Source: Ascidia mentula
Lineage: Eukaryota > Chordata > Ascidiacea > Phlebobranchia > Ascidiidae
Reading direction: 5' to 3'
NCBI GenBank assembly: GCA_947561715.1
Contig: OX387204.1
Span: forward strand, 1,121,001-1,185,000
DNA length: 64,000 bases
Notes under the pieces: generated by a model
The model's database searches: none
Told to the model about the DNA's origin: nothing
The model's input: the letters and a program-made list of their open reading frames with translations, nothing else
Part shown: in pieces, positions 1 to 11,800 of the stretch
Layout: every line of letters starts with the position of its first letter
Position numbering within the stretch: position 1 is the stretch's first letter
Position numbers and translations under genes: made by a program

Positions 1-50
1 ACATGTAACATGATTACAAAAATAATCAACTTTGATAAATGTTTGTTCAG

Positions 51-3000
51 ATGTGTGCTGGAATATTACTTGTCCTTATAATTCTCTTTGCTTTGCAAAT
101 GGTTCACATTATTTATGTGAATGTCAAGATGGTTACCATGGAGAAAACTGCGACAAAAGTAAGTTGCCAAAAATATTTTTGTCCATCCATCAAAAAATAT
201 GTTTATGTTTAATTTGCAGCTTATTCAACCACTTTAGACCCTCTGTGGATTGCTATAATTGTTTTACTAATATTTATTGTTGCTGTTTGTTTTGCCATTC
301 TGGGTATTTTTTGGTAGGTTTTGTATTTTCTAAGGGTGCCTTCCTTTTAGTTTTTAAAGAAGTCGTGTTTCTTTTGTAGTGGATATAAGAAAAAAATAAA
401 CAAGAAAATGAAACACAAACAACAAGGTACAGTCTTTAGAATAAAGCGGAAATAGTAAACACTGAAGTGTTGATTACAATCTAAGATTAACAGTTATTTT
501 GTATGTGATGTATATGGGTTTGTCTTTGTTCTTGTTGCCATAAGTTAATCAAATATTGTCTGGTACACGTGCAGACATTACTACTTACCTAATCAGCAAC
601 TATTGTTACAAATTATTGCAATAAAATCTACATTTGTTCTTGTTAAGTTTATCTTGAAATGAAATCCAGTCCATATAAAACTGTCAATCCATATGAAATT
701 CCAATCAGCCTTCTCCGCCACTACTATGACGAGCTGTCACAGAACAATTTTAATAGGCTGTGCAAACAGTTTAAGGTTATTATTTTGTTTGGCTTTGCCA
801 ACATTATATTTTCATTATTATTATTGTTTTAGAACTTGGATGGTTCACATCAAATTTCCATTCATCATTCTGGCACATCTGACAGTCCCCAAAGTAAGAG
901 CTAGATACCATGTTTTACAAATTTTGTGCAAAATATTTTTTATTGAAATGTTTGTCTGTATTTTGTGTGTTAAAACAAATGTTCTTCCCTTTTTTTACAG
1001 GTTCAAGCAGATCAGCTGCAAATATATCACAAGGATTGGACTTTTCATTTGTTGATGTAACATTTTACTAAAAAATCAAGTCATTTATCATGTCTTCTGT
1101 CACTTTGTTTAACCTCAATACATGATTATTATCTGCAGTTTATAATGAAGGTATTAAGTACAGTAGTAGTTATAAAAATATTATCTATTTCTCGTCAGGG
1201 TTACAAGTCAAGCAGGCAGTACCTTGTGTTTGGTCACGTTAACAAACAGTTGGTTGAGATGTTTTGGAAACAGATTTGGGATGCAAACTGTCAAATAATC
1301 ATCCTACTTACCAAAGAGTTTGAGCACAACCAGGTAAATATGATTACTTTAAACGATTTAGCAATCACCCTTTCGGTGAAATTAACTTTTCTTGTACACA
1401 AACCAAAGTGATTATTACCGATAATCATCAAACCATTTTTAACCTTCATATGTAAAAGTAGATTCAAGCATCATTTCCAGCATTACTACACAGTTTATTT
1501 GTCAAAAATGAACAAAGCATACAAATTCTACTTACAGATGCAATGTGCTAGATTTTGGCCTGATTACGGCCACACTCTAACTCTAAATGAATTTATCATT
1601 GATAATTTAAGTGACTCCATTGATGAATGCCATACATTGAAAGAACTCAAGCTGTCATCCATTCAATACCCAGCTGTAGGTGATGCAAATGTTTAACCAA
1701 ATCATTGCTCATCAAACCACTTTGTTTCCAGGCAGACAAGACAATCAGTTTACTGCAGTTCCATGGGTGGCAGGAAATGGAAGTTCCAAAATCTACATCA
1801 GCTTTTCTTTCTTTTTATTGCAAATATTTAGATCTCCATCACCAAGTTGGCTACAATTCCAAAACTGCTGTCCTGTGCAGGTTGCTATTTATTCCAGTTT
1901 CAGAAACAGTTTAACCTGAGTTTTCTATTTGATGTATTTTTAAATGTACATCATAAACCTGATGAAGTCTTCCTGTAAATATACAAATAAAAACACATGT
2001 TTGTTTGTGCCATAAGTTTAATTCCTTAGAAAATATCATGCCTGACAACAACACAATAGGTTTACTCTATGCCTCATCTAATTTTAGCAATGGTCTTGGA
2101 AGAAGTGGCGTTTTTCTTTGTTTTGACTATTTAGTATCAAGCATTAAACATTCAACTAAGGTTTCCTTTGTTAAAACTTTAAAGCAACATAGAATACAAA
2201 GGAATGGTTTGTTGGAAAATGAGGTAAGCAAACCATGAACTGATGATGTATCTTCAAAAAAGATAAACCATAGTTCAAATAATTTCAGCAACAGTTCATC
2301 TTTCTCCACAAGCTTGTAGTTGAATTTCACTGCTTAGGAAGAACTGACTTTCCAAAACATGCGATCACTGCAAAAATGCATGAACTTCAGGAGTAAGAGA
2401 CTTCTGTTTGTTTTGCCAAGGGTATGAAAGTGAGAATTGAAGAAATTTTGTTTACAGGAAGGGAATAAATGGTGCAACTGGTTATGAGAGAGAATACAAA
2501 ATGCTGGATTGGATAAAACCAATTGATAACTCCCAAGGCATTGCAAGTCTTGAATCCAATAAATTAAGAAATTGTGACATCACCATTTTGCCATGTACTT
2601 ATTTAGTGTAGTTGTTATTTAGTTGTTGACATTAAGCCTCTTTCTAACAGATGACAGATATCTTGTGCAAATTAGACAACAAAATTCCTCCCACTTCTAC
2701 TATAATGGTTCAATTTACAAGGTGTGTAAATAACTTGTATTAACGTCATCAATGTCACCTTTTTTATAATAGCCTGGGTAACTCAATGTAGCAAGCAAAT
2801 ATTATATTACTGAATTCAGAACTTTACAAACGGAGAAAATGTGTTGGCCATGCAATATCCTCTTCCAAATGTTGTTGAGGGGTTCTATGATGTGGTAGTT
2901 GGACACCAAACTTGTGTTGTCATTTTGCTGTCAGGAGATGAACCAAATATAATGGTATTAGTTTGTTGACATAATTTTGACATTATAAATTGTCAAATAA

Positions 3001-4487
3001 TCTGCACATAGGACTTGGCTTTTAAATGAATTTTATCTAAATATTTGCTTTTAATTGACCTTTGCTGAATTTGTGTGAGCATTTTGTGCATCATTTTTCT
3101 TTTTGGTCTGTTGTGCCTGTTTTGCTAAAAGTTGCTGCTTTCAAATCATACTTTTCAAAAGAAAGTTGCAAACATAGAATAGTTTATTTTAATCCTTTTG
3201 TATGTGTACAGTCGATTCCTAGCTACTGGCCCACATCTGTAGGTCAGCAAACCCAATATGGACGCCACACCGTCAAACTCATCAAACAGATTCCAGTCAA
3301 TCCAACCGTTATTGAAAGAAAGTTGTATGTTGGGCAGGTAACTGTTACCTCATGTTCAGCTACTTATATAGAATAGTTTATTTTAATCCTTTTGTATGTG
3401 GACAGTCAACTCCCAGCTACTGGCCCACATCTGTAGGTCAGCAAACCCAATATGGACGCCACACTGTCAAACTCATCAAACAGATTCCAGTCAATCCAAC
3501 CGTTATCGAAAGAAAGTTGTATGTTGGGCAGGTAACTGTTACCTCGTGTTCAGCTACTTATGTTAACGTTTGGAGTTTCCATAAGCTTTTAGGTGCATGC
3601 CTTTGAGGTAGAAATCCCTTGGTTTCAATGCAAACCATAGTGTTCATTGGGCCGGGAGTACAACACCTACACATCCTCCCATTAAGCTGTGTGTCTTGCT
3701 GATATGTATTGACCTTTAACATAAAAAAATGACTGTTACCTCATTTTTATGTGAACACATTAGCTGTTTGTGGAAACCTTTGGAAGAAATCCTCCTTATT
3801 TTTTTGCAAGACATTTTGAGGGGAAAATGTTCCAATGCGTGATCGCTGGAGATTGTAGGGGAGTTTCAAGCCTCCCCCTTTGTTAAGCAGATTTATTTAT
3901 GTGTCTGGCTGATAACAATTGACTTATATTGTAAAAGCTAGCAAACCTGGTGTATACTACCAAATTGTTGTTTTTAGTTTGAAATTATTCAACTCCATTA
4001 CAAGGATTGGAGGGAGCACAATGTGCCAAGTAGTTGTGAAACTTTTCTTGAGTTTGTGAGGATAACGCGTAGGATTCACCACAACCGTGGGGGAACTCTA
4101 TTGGTGAACTGCGTGTAAGTTAAATTTTGCCACAACAACAAAATAAATGTGCATGTGCAACAGTTGGGCAAAAGTATCTTGTAATGAACGAGCGTTTTGC
4201 TTTGATTGTTATTAGTGATGGTTCGACCCGCACCGGTTTGTTTCTTGCTGCTATGAAACTCGCACTGGCCGCCGAAACGCAGTCGGGCGATGTGGATATT
4301 TTCCGAACAGTTAAAGATCTCAGAGATGTTCGAACGGGTATGGTGGCCAATAAGGTAACCATAATGTCAACATACATAGTGCTTTTATTCACAACACTTA
4401 ACAAAATGTGTTTCTTTGCATTTTTAGAGACAGTATCGGTTTCTCCATCGATTTTTCATAGCTTTGTTGTTGGATACGAATTGCTGA
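51..4487 (+). CDS. RPTP-1: receptor-type tyrosine phosphatase, 3' part of gene (5' exons lie left of the window)
   Basis: Seen: exons at 51-158 (EGF-like module), 220-313 (membrane span), 380-426, 648-775, 833-893, 1001-1056, 1199-1333, 1538-1675, 1732-1880, 2088-2223, 2289-2392, 2458-2594, 2651-2721, 2820-2954, 3212-3337, 3406-3531, 3978-4114, 4216-4354 and 4428-4487 (stop TGA). All have AG/GT borders with matching phase. The first phosphatase domain (D1) has a CSNGLGR P-loop built across the 1880/2088 splice; D2 has CVDGSTR. The usual WPD loop reads WQE in D1 and WRE in D2. The gene is a close paralogue of the complete copy at 21159-27958, with exons and introns both conserved. Unlike that copy it carries one 126-bp exon twice (3212-3337 and 3406-3531). 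Inferred role: a single-pass surface receptor with a weakened or pseudo-phosphatase cytoplasmic part. The lectin domain expected at the N-terminus is outside the window. Confidence 0.85.
3172..3559 (+). repeat. Tandem duplication of one RPTP-1 exon with flanking intron (period 194 bp)
   Basis: Two copies of a 194-bp block lie head to tail. Each holds the same intron end, the AG acceptor, a 126-bp exon beginning at 3212 or 3406 (42 codons, including the YWPTS and QYGRHTVKL motifs of phosphatase D2) and the GT donor. The paralogue has a single copy at 26872-26997. Both exon copies are open and in phase 0, so a transcript could include one, the other or both. Confidence 0.93.
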
Positions 4488-5893
4488 AATTAAACAATCA
4501 ATTGGTATAAGTTTATGATAACTTCAAGATATCAACGCTTATTCCACTAGTGTTCAACCCGTGGGCCAATTTTGTCTCGAAATGACGTTTTTTCAACGGT
4601 GTCATATAATTTCTCGATGGTATAGCGCCAATAATTTCCATACGGCAAAGAGTGTTGCGGGATATGTCAAAGCTTGTCGACCACCGGTATAGATCCACAA
4701 CTGCACGTGTTTGGCTGCGTGGCAGCTATTCGTTTCCCAGTCTAATTCATTGTATCATTGTTCGTTGCTTATGGTAGGAATTTGCATTGAATTGCTGCGT
4801 GCCCTGAACGATAGGCATGGTTGAGTTTGGCTTGCTATAACCACTGTTGGGTTCGATTTGTTGGTTAGCAAGATGTTTTTTAACCCAAGTTTTGGGTGTA
4901 AAAAAACAAGTTCGTGCCACCTATGGTTTTGTCAAACTGCAGAATATTTTTTAATTCGGTTTGATGTTATGTCTAAAAATATGTACGAATAGCCCCACAG
5001 CGGACAACGGTTCCACAAACTTCCTATGCTAGAAAAAAGTTTGTTAGGCAATGTTCAGAGTTATCAGAAGTTTTTCGCAATGAAATACATATCAGCCACG
5101 CCCAAAAGCTCCATGATTTTAGTGTATTGTAAACCTATCAGTTCGGTGTAATCCCTCTCTTTCCAGAAACACAAACTAATATAAAGGGGAACTATAAGAC
5201 AATTGTCAATGCAACAACTTGTTTATGACGTAATATTTGTCTTCTATCATCAATTTGCATTGTTTAAAAAGTGTGTTTTGTGCACATGAAAGCATTTAAA
5301 ACACGCAGGAATTTCTTCGAACGGCAAGAGCCACCAAAAAACGCGAATAACCCAGCACAGCACGCCCAATTAAGCGTAACCCTGGTTTTGCAACACGTTG
5401 CAAGTTTTTCGTGGCGTTGTGCAGGATTTGCAGGTCAACTACGAAGTTTAACTGTTTTTGTTTCGTCTTTGCTGAAAGCTCGTTAAAACCGCGACTGCTT
5501 TGATACAAAAGAAAATTCTGCCAGTATTGTAGATGGTATTTGGTTGCACGAGGTTTACAAAAGATTGCTAAAATTAGGCACACTTTGCCAGTACACAAGC
5601 CCAATAAGGCGCTTTTAGGCTTGTGTGGAAAGGTAACATTCGTTCACGGTTTGCACGAAATTTGACATCACGTATGTGCGTATTAACGCAGTAATATAAT
5701 AGTAACAGCAATCTTGTTGTCATTGCATTTGCACTGACCTTTGGTTCGGTTTTGCAGCGTACTAATTGATTTCGGGCGGTTTAAAATGCCAAATGCATGA
5801 AGTAAACATCTTAGAAATGCTGGTTAAATCCCTTTTTTAATTTTCCTTTTTACAGAGACCCAAGGAAAAAGCAAATTATTTGAAAATATTGCA
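4488..5893. other. Intergenic region between RPTP-1 and GST-1a
   Basis: No gene recognised. The stretch is repeated at 27959-29343 in the second copy of the large duplication, with many small indels; open frames in it are not kept between the copies. Near its right end a pyrimidine-rich AG site (about 5854, matched near 29306) lies roughly 40 bp before the GST start codon. That fits a 5'-UTR intron or a spliced-leader acceptor. Confidence 0.6.
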
Positions 5894-6610
5894 ATGAGCA
5901 GTGAAAAGAATTTGCCCGTTTTAGCTTATTGGGATGTTCGGTGCCTCGCTGAACATATACGCTTAATGTTTGTGTATTTGGGAGTAGAATATACAAATAA
6001 GCATTATTTAACCGACGACGCCCCGACTTATGAGCGTAAAGAATGGAAGAAAGACAAATACGACGATTCCCTGGGCTTCGAATTTCCTAACGTGCCTTAC
6101 CTGATCGACGGTGACTTAAGATTGACCGAGAGTTGGGCAATTACACGGTACCTTGCTAGAAAGTACAAGGTCTTGTTTCCAAATAATGCGAAGGGAGAAA
6201 CACAATGCGACATGTTGCAAGGAGTTATTGAGGATTTACGACACGATTTTTGGTTTGTTGCTTGGCAATCCACGTCGGAAAATTTTCTGCCTCGAAAGGA
6301 GGAGTTCTTTAAAAAGTTAATAAGATTGTTAGACTTGTTCAGCAAATACCTGACGGAAAAGCGATGGCTTATCGGGGAGCAATTGACCTTCGTCGATTTT
6401 GCACTCTTTGAGTTACTTGATCAAATCAAACTCATGTTTCCCAACTTTGACGAAAACTGCCCTAAAAACGTTCGGGAATACTTACTTCGATTCGAGTCAC
6501 TCCCTGCCATCAAAGCTTACAGAACATCAAGTCGTTTTAAAGCCCTGCCAGTGAACAGCAAGTATTACTACTGGGGTGGAAGCTCCACACTACCCGAAAA
6601 CAATGCTTAG
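5894..6610 (+). CDS. GST-1a: mu-class glutathione S-transferase, intronless
   Basis: Single-exon frame of 238 aa. Known family: cytosolic GSTs conjugate glutathione to electrophilic compounds; the mu class has an N-terminal thioredoxin-like domain and a C-terminal helical domain. Seen: LAYWDVRCLAEHIRLMF near residues 9-25 carries the catalytic Tyr of the mu YWDIR motif; FPNVPYLIDGD and TESWAITRYLARKY form the glutathione site; GEQLTFVDFALFE is the C-terminal capping motif; the end (SSRFKALPV, YYYWGG) matches the mu tail. Length is slightly above the usual 217-220 aa. The ATG is preceded by AT-rich 5' UTR and an AG splice-like site about 40 bp upstream. It lies head to tail with the GST pseudogene at 7009. 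The lack of introns suggests an old retrocopy origin (inference). Confidence 0.93.
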   Translation: MSSEKNLPVLAYWDVRCLAEHIRLMFVYLGVEYTNKHYLTDDAPTYERKEWKKDKYDDSLGFEFPNVPYLIDGDLRLTESWAITRYLARKYKVLFPNNAKGETQCDMLQGVIEDLRHDFWFVAWQSTSENFLPRKEEFFKKLIRLLDLFSKYLTEKRWLIGEQLTFVDFALFELLDQIKLMFPNFDENCPKNVREYLLRFESLPAIKAYRTSSRFKALPVNSKYYYWGGSSTLPENNA

Positions 6611-6613
6611 CAA

Positions 6614-7008
6614 TCTGAGATGAGGTCCAAGATTTAAAAAACCTTGGACAAAATTTCTATGTTGGAATGTGACCATGTGACAAATGTAAACATATTAACA
6701 TGCCTAGGGTCAAGGATTAACACTTCTTCTTAACCAAAGTCCATAGAAAACAAGTGATTTCTATGGCTCTGTTCTTAACCAGTAGTCTTGTAATTTTGTA
6801 AAGCATTTTTTTACATTGGGTAACTTTGTGTTGCTTAAATGCCCTGGTTTTTTTTTTCAAGACAAAAGCTTGCTTTGAATTACATTCATTTTGTTGTTTA
6901 ATGAAAGTTTGCAGAGAAGTTGTGGACCAAGACTGCAGCTCAAATACTTTTTTTATTGTTTAGAAAATCAGTTCAAAATACACTGCCATATATATATGTA
7001 ACAACAAG
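6614..7008. other. Spacer between the two GST genes
   Basis: About 395 bp, AT-rich, with T runs; presumably 3' UTR of GST-1a and promoter/5' UTR of the next copy. The counterpart at 30055-30427 has several indels. No other feature seen. Confidence 0.5.
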
Positions 7009-7704
7009 ATGGGCAAACCTGTTTTAGGTTATTGGGATATCAGATGTCTTGCTGAGTCAATTAGACTCATGTTTGAGTTTTTAGAAGTAGATTATGTCAA
7101 CAAACTTTACCTCACTGGTAATGCTCCACATTATGAACGCAAGGAATGGCAGCATGACAAAGTTGACCTTGGGCTTGACTTTCCCAATGTGCCATATTTA
7201 ATTGATGGGGAAATCAAACTGACTGAGAGTTGGGCCATAATGCATTATCTGGCATGAAAACATAAAACTTTACATCCTTTAACAACACAACAAGAAGTTC
7301 AATGTGATTTACTTCAAGGTGTCATTGAAGATGTTCGGTATTGGTTCATTAACCTTGCTTATTGTTCCACTGATGAAAATTTTGAATCCAACAAGTCAAA
7401 GTTTTACGAAAAGTTCACCAAGCAAATGTGCTGTTTTGGGAATTTCATGGGTAAAGGTTCTTGGCTTACTGGTGATAAACTTACTTTTGTTGATTTTGCA
7501 TTGTTTGAAACCTTGCACCAAATTAAGCTAATGTTTCCAAACTTTGAAAAGGATTGCCCTCAAAACATTGCTGAGTATTACAACAACTTTCTTGCAATTC
7601 CACAGATAAAAGCTTATCACAGTTCAGATAGGTTTAAACCACTCCCAATAAACAGTAAATATAGTTACTGGGGTGGTGGCTTGCAACTGTCAAATAAGTA
7701 AACA
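7009..7704 (+). pseudogene. GST-1b: mu-class GST copy with a premature stop
   Basis: The frame starts with MGKPVLGYWDIRC and follows the intact paralogue at 30428-31111 codon for codon. Codon 83 (7255-7257), Arg (CGG) in the intact copy within the LARKH motif, is TGA here. The frame stays open beyond it to 7701, ending in a WGGG-containing tail with a few extra residues. The break removes most of the helical domain, so an active enzyme is not expected. Few other differences suggest recent loss, after the 23.7-kb duplication. TGA read as selenocysteine is unlikely because the residue replaced is a conserved Arg. A sequencing error or segregating allele remains possible. Confidence 0.88.
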
Positions 7705-8805
7705 GTATTACATGCAACTGAAATAATGATGAACTTGTGAGTGTGCACTTTTATTTAATTTTTTTTGGATAATATGTGCTTTGTAGAAATGTGGGCAATT
7801 TGTTTGGGTTTTATTTTGTAACGTTTTGGAATCAATTGATGCAGTATTGCTTTCTTTGGAGTGCAAATTTGTTTTATGTTATTTGATTGTTGTGCATGTT
7901 TGTGAATTTCTAGTAATTAAAAACAAAATTCTGAAAAAGCACATCTATTTTAGTAATAGTTTTCTAATAGGCTTGTTTTAAAACATATGCAAGGAAGTCA
8001 GAGCTGTTTTGAGATAAATGTGCAAAAAATCCCCTTCAGGAGATTTCCCGCTGTTTATGTGCTGTGTTATCTTTGCTGATCCAACAAAATTCTATTAGAC
8101 CATTTGTTATTTCACACGAACATTTATTACACACAGAAAAAACGTGAAACATGAACCGATAAAACCACAAGTTGGGCGCCAATGTAAAGGTAATTATTCT
8201 AAATTAATTTTCTCGTAATCACCGTCTTGCAGGAGCCAGATGCATTGGGAGGTGGTGAGTTGCGACGAGCTATGTAACAATTGAGAAACATTACTGTTTG
8301 GTGAAACTTGACCGACATGAAACAAATCTTTTATTAGTTTATGACCAGACTACACGTGTCAGAAATTGTACACGGCAAAAGGTTCATCAAAAAACTTGCA
8401 AACACAAAACAAGGCACATGATCTAAAAACTTGCGCAAAAACATTCTGAACATACAAGGCACAACCCATAAACGGACTCAGCGACAATTATATGACAGTT
8501 TTGGTAATATTAATGCTTTGCTTTAATACAGTAATAGGCGTAACATAGTTAATTCCCCCGCCAAAAGCAATCGAAATTAGTGAAAAAGTTACACAGATTA
8601 CATATTAACGGGATGGGTCAGCTTAGAACCAGAACTGATTGTCGAGAAGCTGACCCTTGGAAGATATAGTGATGAATTTTTTTGTTTGTGAAGAAATTAA
8701 CTCTTGATGAAAAGATAAATTTGTTGACTGTTGAACTTGAAAGTTATTTAAATGGCCTACATTTTGGATGGCCCCCAAGGCACGTGACTTGTTTGTGTAT
8801 AGTGG
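7705..8805. other. Convergent intergenic region, GST-1b to bestrophin A
   Basis: About 1.1 kb with no recognised gene. Sequence from about 8184 to 8650 recurs beside bestrophin B (31592-32060) and bestrophin C (38645-39080), so it travels with the bestrophin 3' end. It presumably holds the 3' UTRs and polyadenylation sites of the facing genes. Confidence 0.5.
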
Positions 8806-11800
8806 TTAATCCGGCATTGTTACTACGCAACTGGGAATTAACGGCGTCTTACTATCCAAGCTTTCTTCGTCATCTGGTTCGTCGACCGCAATCTGTATCA
8901 AGGAAGTCTCTTCTTCCCTGTGCAGTTCAGACGTCAGGAATTTTGCTTCCTCGGATGGCTGAGTGTCTTTTTTGTCAGCTTCCAACACCAGTTCATCAAG
9001 TTCCAACTCGATCTTTGGTAGGTTGTTGCTATGGTTACCAGGTGAGGAGGCAGCTGAGGGGGAGGAGCTCGGCACCACTTGAAGGGGCCCAAGAAAGTTT
9101 TTGGTGGACAGCATTGTGATGTCATGTGGGGAAGCCCCGGGTCCCCATACCCCACTCCTGGTGGGTTGGTCGAGGTTGAGTTTGTCGAAGATAGTGAGGG
9201 GAGATATTGGGGTGGTGAAGTTGTCTGTGCCGTCTCCTTCGTCCCCTGCAAAATTTCGCATGCTTTAAAACATACATCTACCAATCATTAGTGTGCCTTA
9301 TTGAGTTCACACAGAAGGGCTTGAATATAATTTGATCCACAAATAAAACATCAGTTAATACAAATATTGTGATCAATTCAATCAAAAGACTTTCTTTAAA
9401 ACATTACCTGAGGGACTTGATATCAAGGATTTGAATGAATTGTCTGGGTGCTCTGGTCGAGGTGGTGGGGCGGGACTTCGCACTTCCGGAATCTTTTTAA
9501 TCGTCCCCTTTTGCTCCGCTTTTGCCTTCCTTTCCTTCGGAGCTGTTCTCAATTGATTTTCCTTCTGAACAGGTGATTGTGAGATCTTCGTGACGTCACT
9601 TGTTTCAGTTTCACTCCTAATCCTTGTTTGGGTTTCCCCGTACTCTTCATCATCACCAATGACAAAAGCAGTCGCTCCTTTATGTTGTAATTGCATCGCA
9701 GGGTGGTTTCCCTTCTGCGCGCCCGGCTTTCTCGATGTGACATCAATGGTGGTCGACGGTGGGTTGTTGCCATGGTTACCACCTGAGGCGGGATCGTGGG
9801 GTTCTTCTTCCAAAATAACGCAAATCTCTTTTGATGGAGAGGCGTTCGACACCACTGGAACAGGCTGACGGATGTTTTCGTTTGACGACATTGTGACGTC
9901 ATGCGGGGAAGTCCCGGGCCCACATGCCCCACCCCTGGTTGGTTCGTTGAGGTTGGGCTTCTCCAAGATGTTGGAGAGAGATTTGGGGGTGGTGTTGTCT
10001 GTTCCGTCTACCTCGTTACCTGCAAAAATGCATTACATATAAAGACATACATCCACCACTTTGTTGGTTTGCCTTGAGTTTACACAGCAGAAGGGCTTCA
10101 ATATAATTTGATCCACAGATTAAACGCCAGTTAATACAAACATTGTAAACTTTCTTTAAACTTTACCTGAGGGATTTGGCAGGAGTTGAGGTGACGGAGC
10201 GCGCTCCAATTTCTCTGGGGTGGTCCTGGCGGCAACGTTGATTTCCTTCGGCGTGCATTGATTTTCGTTCTGAACACGTGATACCGGGTCCTCCACGAAG
10301 CCGCGCTTGTCATCGTCAGTGTCGTCGGTGCATACGACTTCTTTGTTGCAGGGTTTGTCGGCGCTCGGGTCGTTGCAGAACTTGTCCTTCTTCGTCACCT
10401 CGTGGTTTCGGTCGATGCAAAAATTCACTTTGAAATCATCGTCGTCTTCACCAAACGGATTTATCAGCTGTTCGGCGACCTGTGTTGTAAATGTAAAGTC
10501 GTCCGTTACTCGAAACGTATTTTTTATTGACCTCTTGGTTTCTTTCTATTACTAATTTAGCCGTATTTTGAAGAAAGAATTAAGTAGGAAACTTCAAAGA
10601 CTTCTAAAATCAACATAAAGAATGAACATGCTGCTCGCACTGCGTGCCATCTTTTAAGGATTTGTGGCAAATAATGTACTCATTAGGGTTTAACATTCCC
10701 TCAACTATAATCATTTGATTACTTGAAGACGGCATTTAAAACGTTATACACAAATTTATCAATACATAATTATTCCTTCAACCCACCTTGAGTAAGCCAA
10801 CGTAGACGAAAAACTGCGCGATGGGGAATATTGGAACGTATATATCAACATTGTGACCTGCGTAACCCTTGGCAACATCCAAGTACTGGCCGCTTAATAG
10901 CGTCGATATAGAGAACATATACACGGCTAGAGTCACCAACTACAAAAGGACAATCATATTGAAACGAATTACTGTAAATTCGAGTTTATAGCGTTTACGT
11001 AATATAATGAGTGTTTTAATTATGAATTAACATCAACTTATTTGACGATTGTGTCAACTTAAACCTGTTTGCTTGCTTAAATATTTTCCTTGACAATATT
11101 CTAAGCCAACTGAGTTGGTTGTGGCGAGTTACATAATGGAATTATACTTCTATTGGTTCATAGATGTTAAATAAACTTATGAAAAGAAACATTTGGTACT
11201 GTTAGTAGCATAGCGTGATTAACTTTTGAAGAGGGTTATTTATACATTGGTCGCCTATTTACCTGTGTTAAGGTGAGAGGTACACTGGTCCGCATATAAT
11301 CGTTAAGTCGTTCGCAACATCCACGATACACATCAAGTTCCTGCGGAAATATACACAGTGTAGGTAAGAACAGTTTTTTTTGCTCACATTTTGATGGAGT
11401 TAAAAAAAAAGAAATCACCTTATTGAGTAGATTGAGGGTCATATCGTCTTTTATTTGACCTTTCTCACGTGTTTCGGTGACTAATTTGCTTAACCACATG
11501 AGCGGAACCAAATATTTCTCATTCTTATAACATTTCAACTCTTTCAACTCATCCTCCGTCACGAAACCTTTTTTTACCACAGTTGACACATCACTGTACG
11601 TCAGCATCTGAAATAATCAGAATATTTGTTATCCCTGTTTGGGCCTCGATTAGATATCTTCATGATTTACGAACTAGCTAAATTTTAACAGACAGATGTT
11701 TTTTGGTGAATTCAGAATGAACTTTTTTATTTTCAGAATGAACTTTTTTATTTTTGGAATAAACTTTTTTATTTTTAGCATAAACTTTTTTATTTTTAGA

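Noticed and set aside
4127-4510. Continuous open frame through the last RPTP-1 introns
   Set aside because: The intron part ends differently from the spliced product, and conserved AG/GT borders define exons 4216-4354 and 4428-4487.
7255-7257. TGA in GST-1b read as selenocysteine
   Set aside because: It replaces a conserved Arg in an enzyme that uses Tyr for catalysis; a plain nonsense change is simpler.
9590-9868. Long plus-strand open frames opposite bestrophin tail exons (also near 39226, 49458 and 50046)
   Set aside because: They are antisense shadows of acidic, low-complexity coding exons whose minus-strand frames have splice sites and paralogues.
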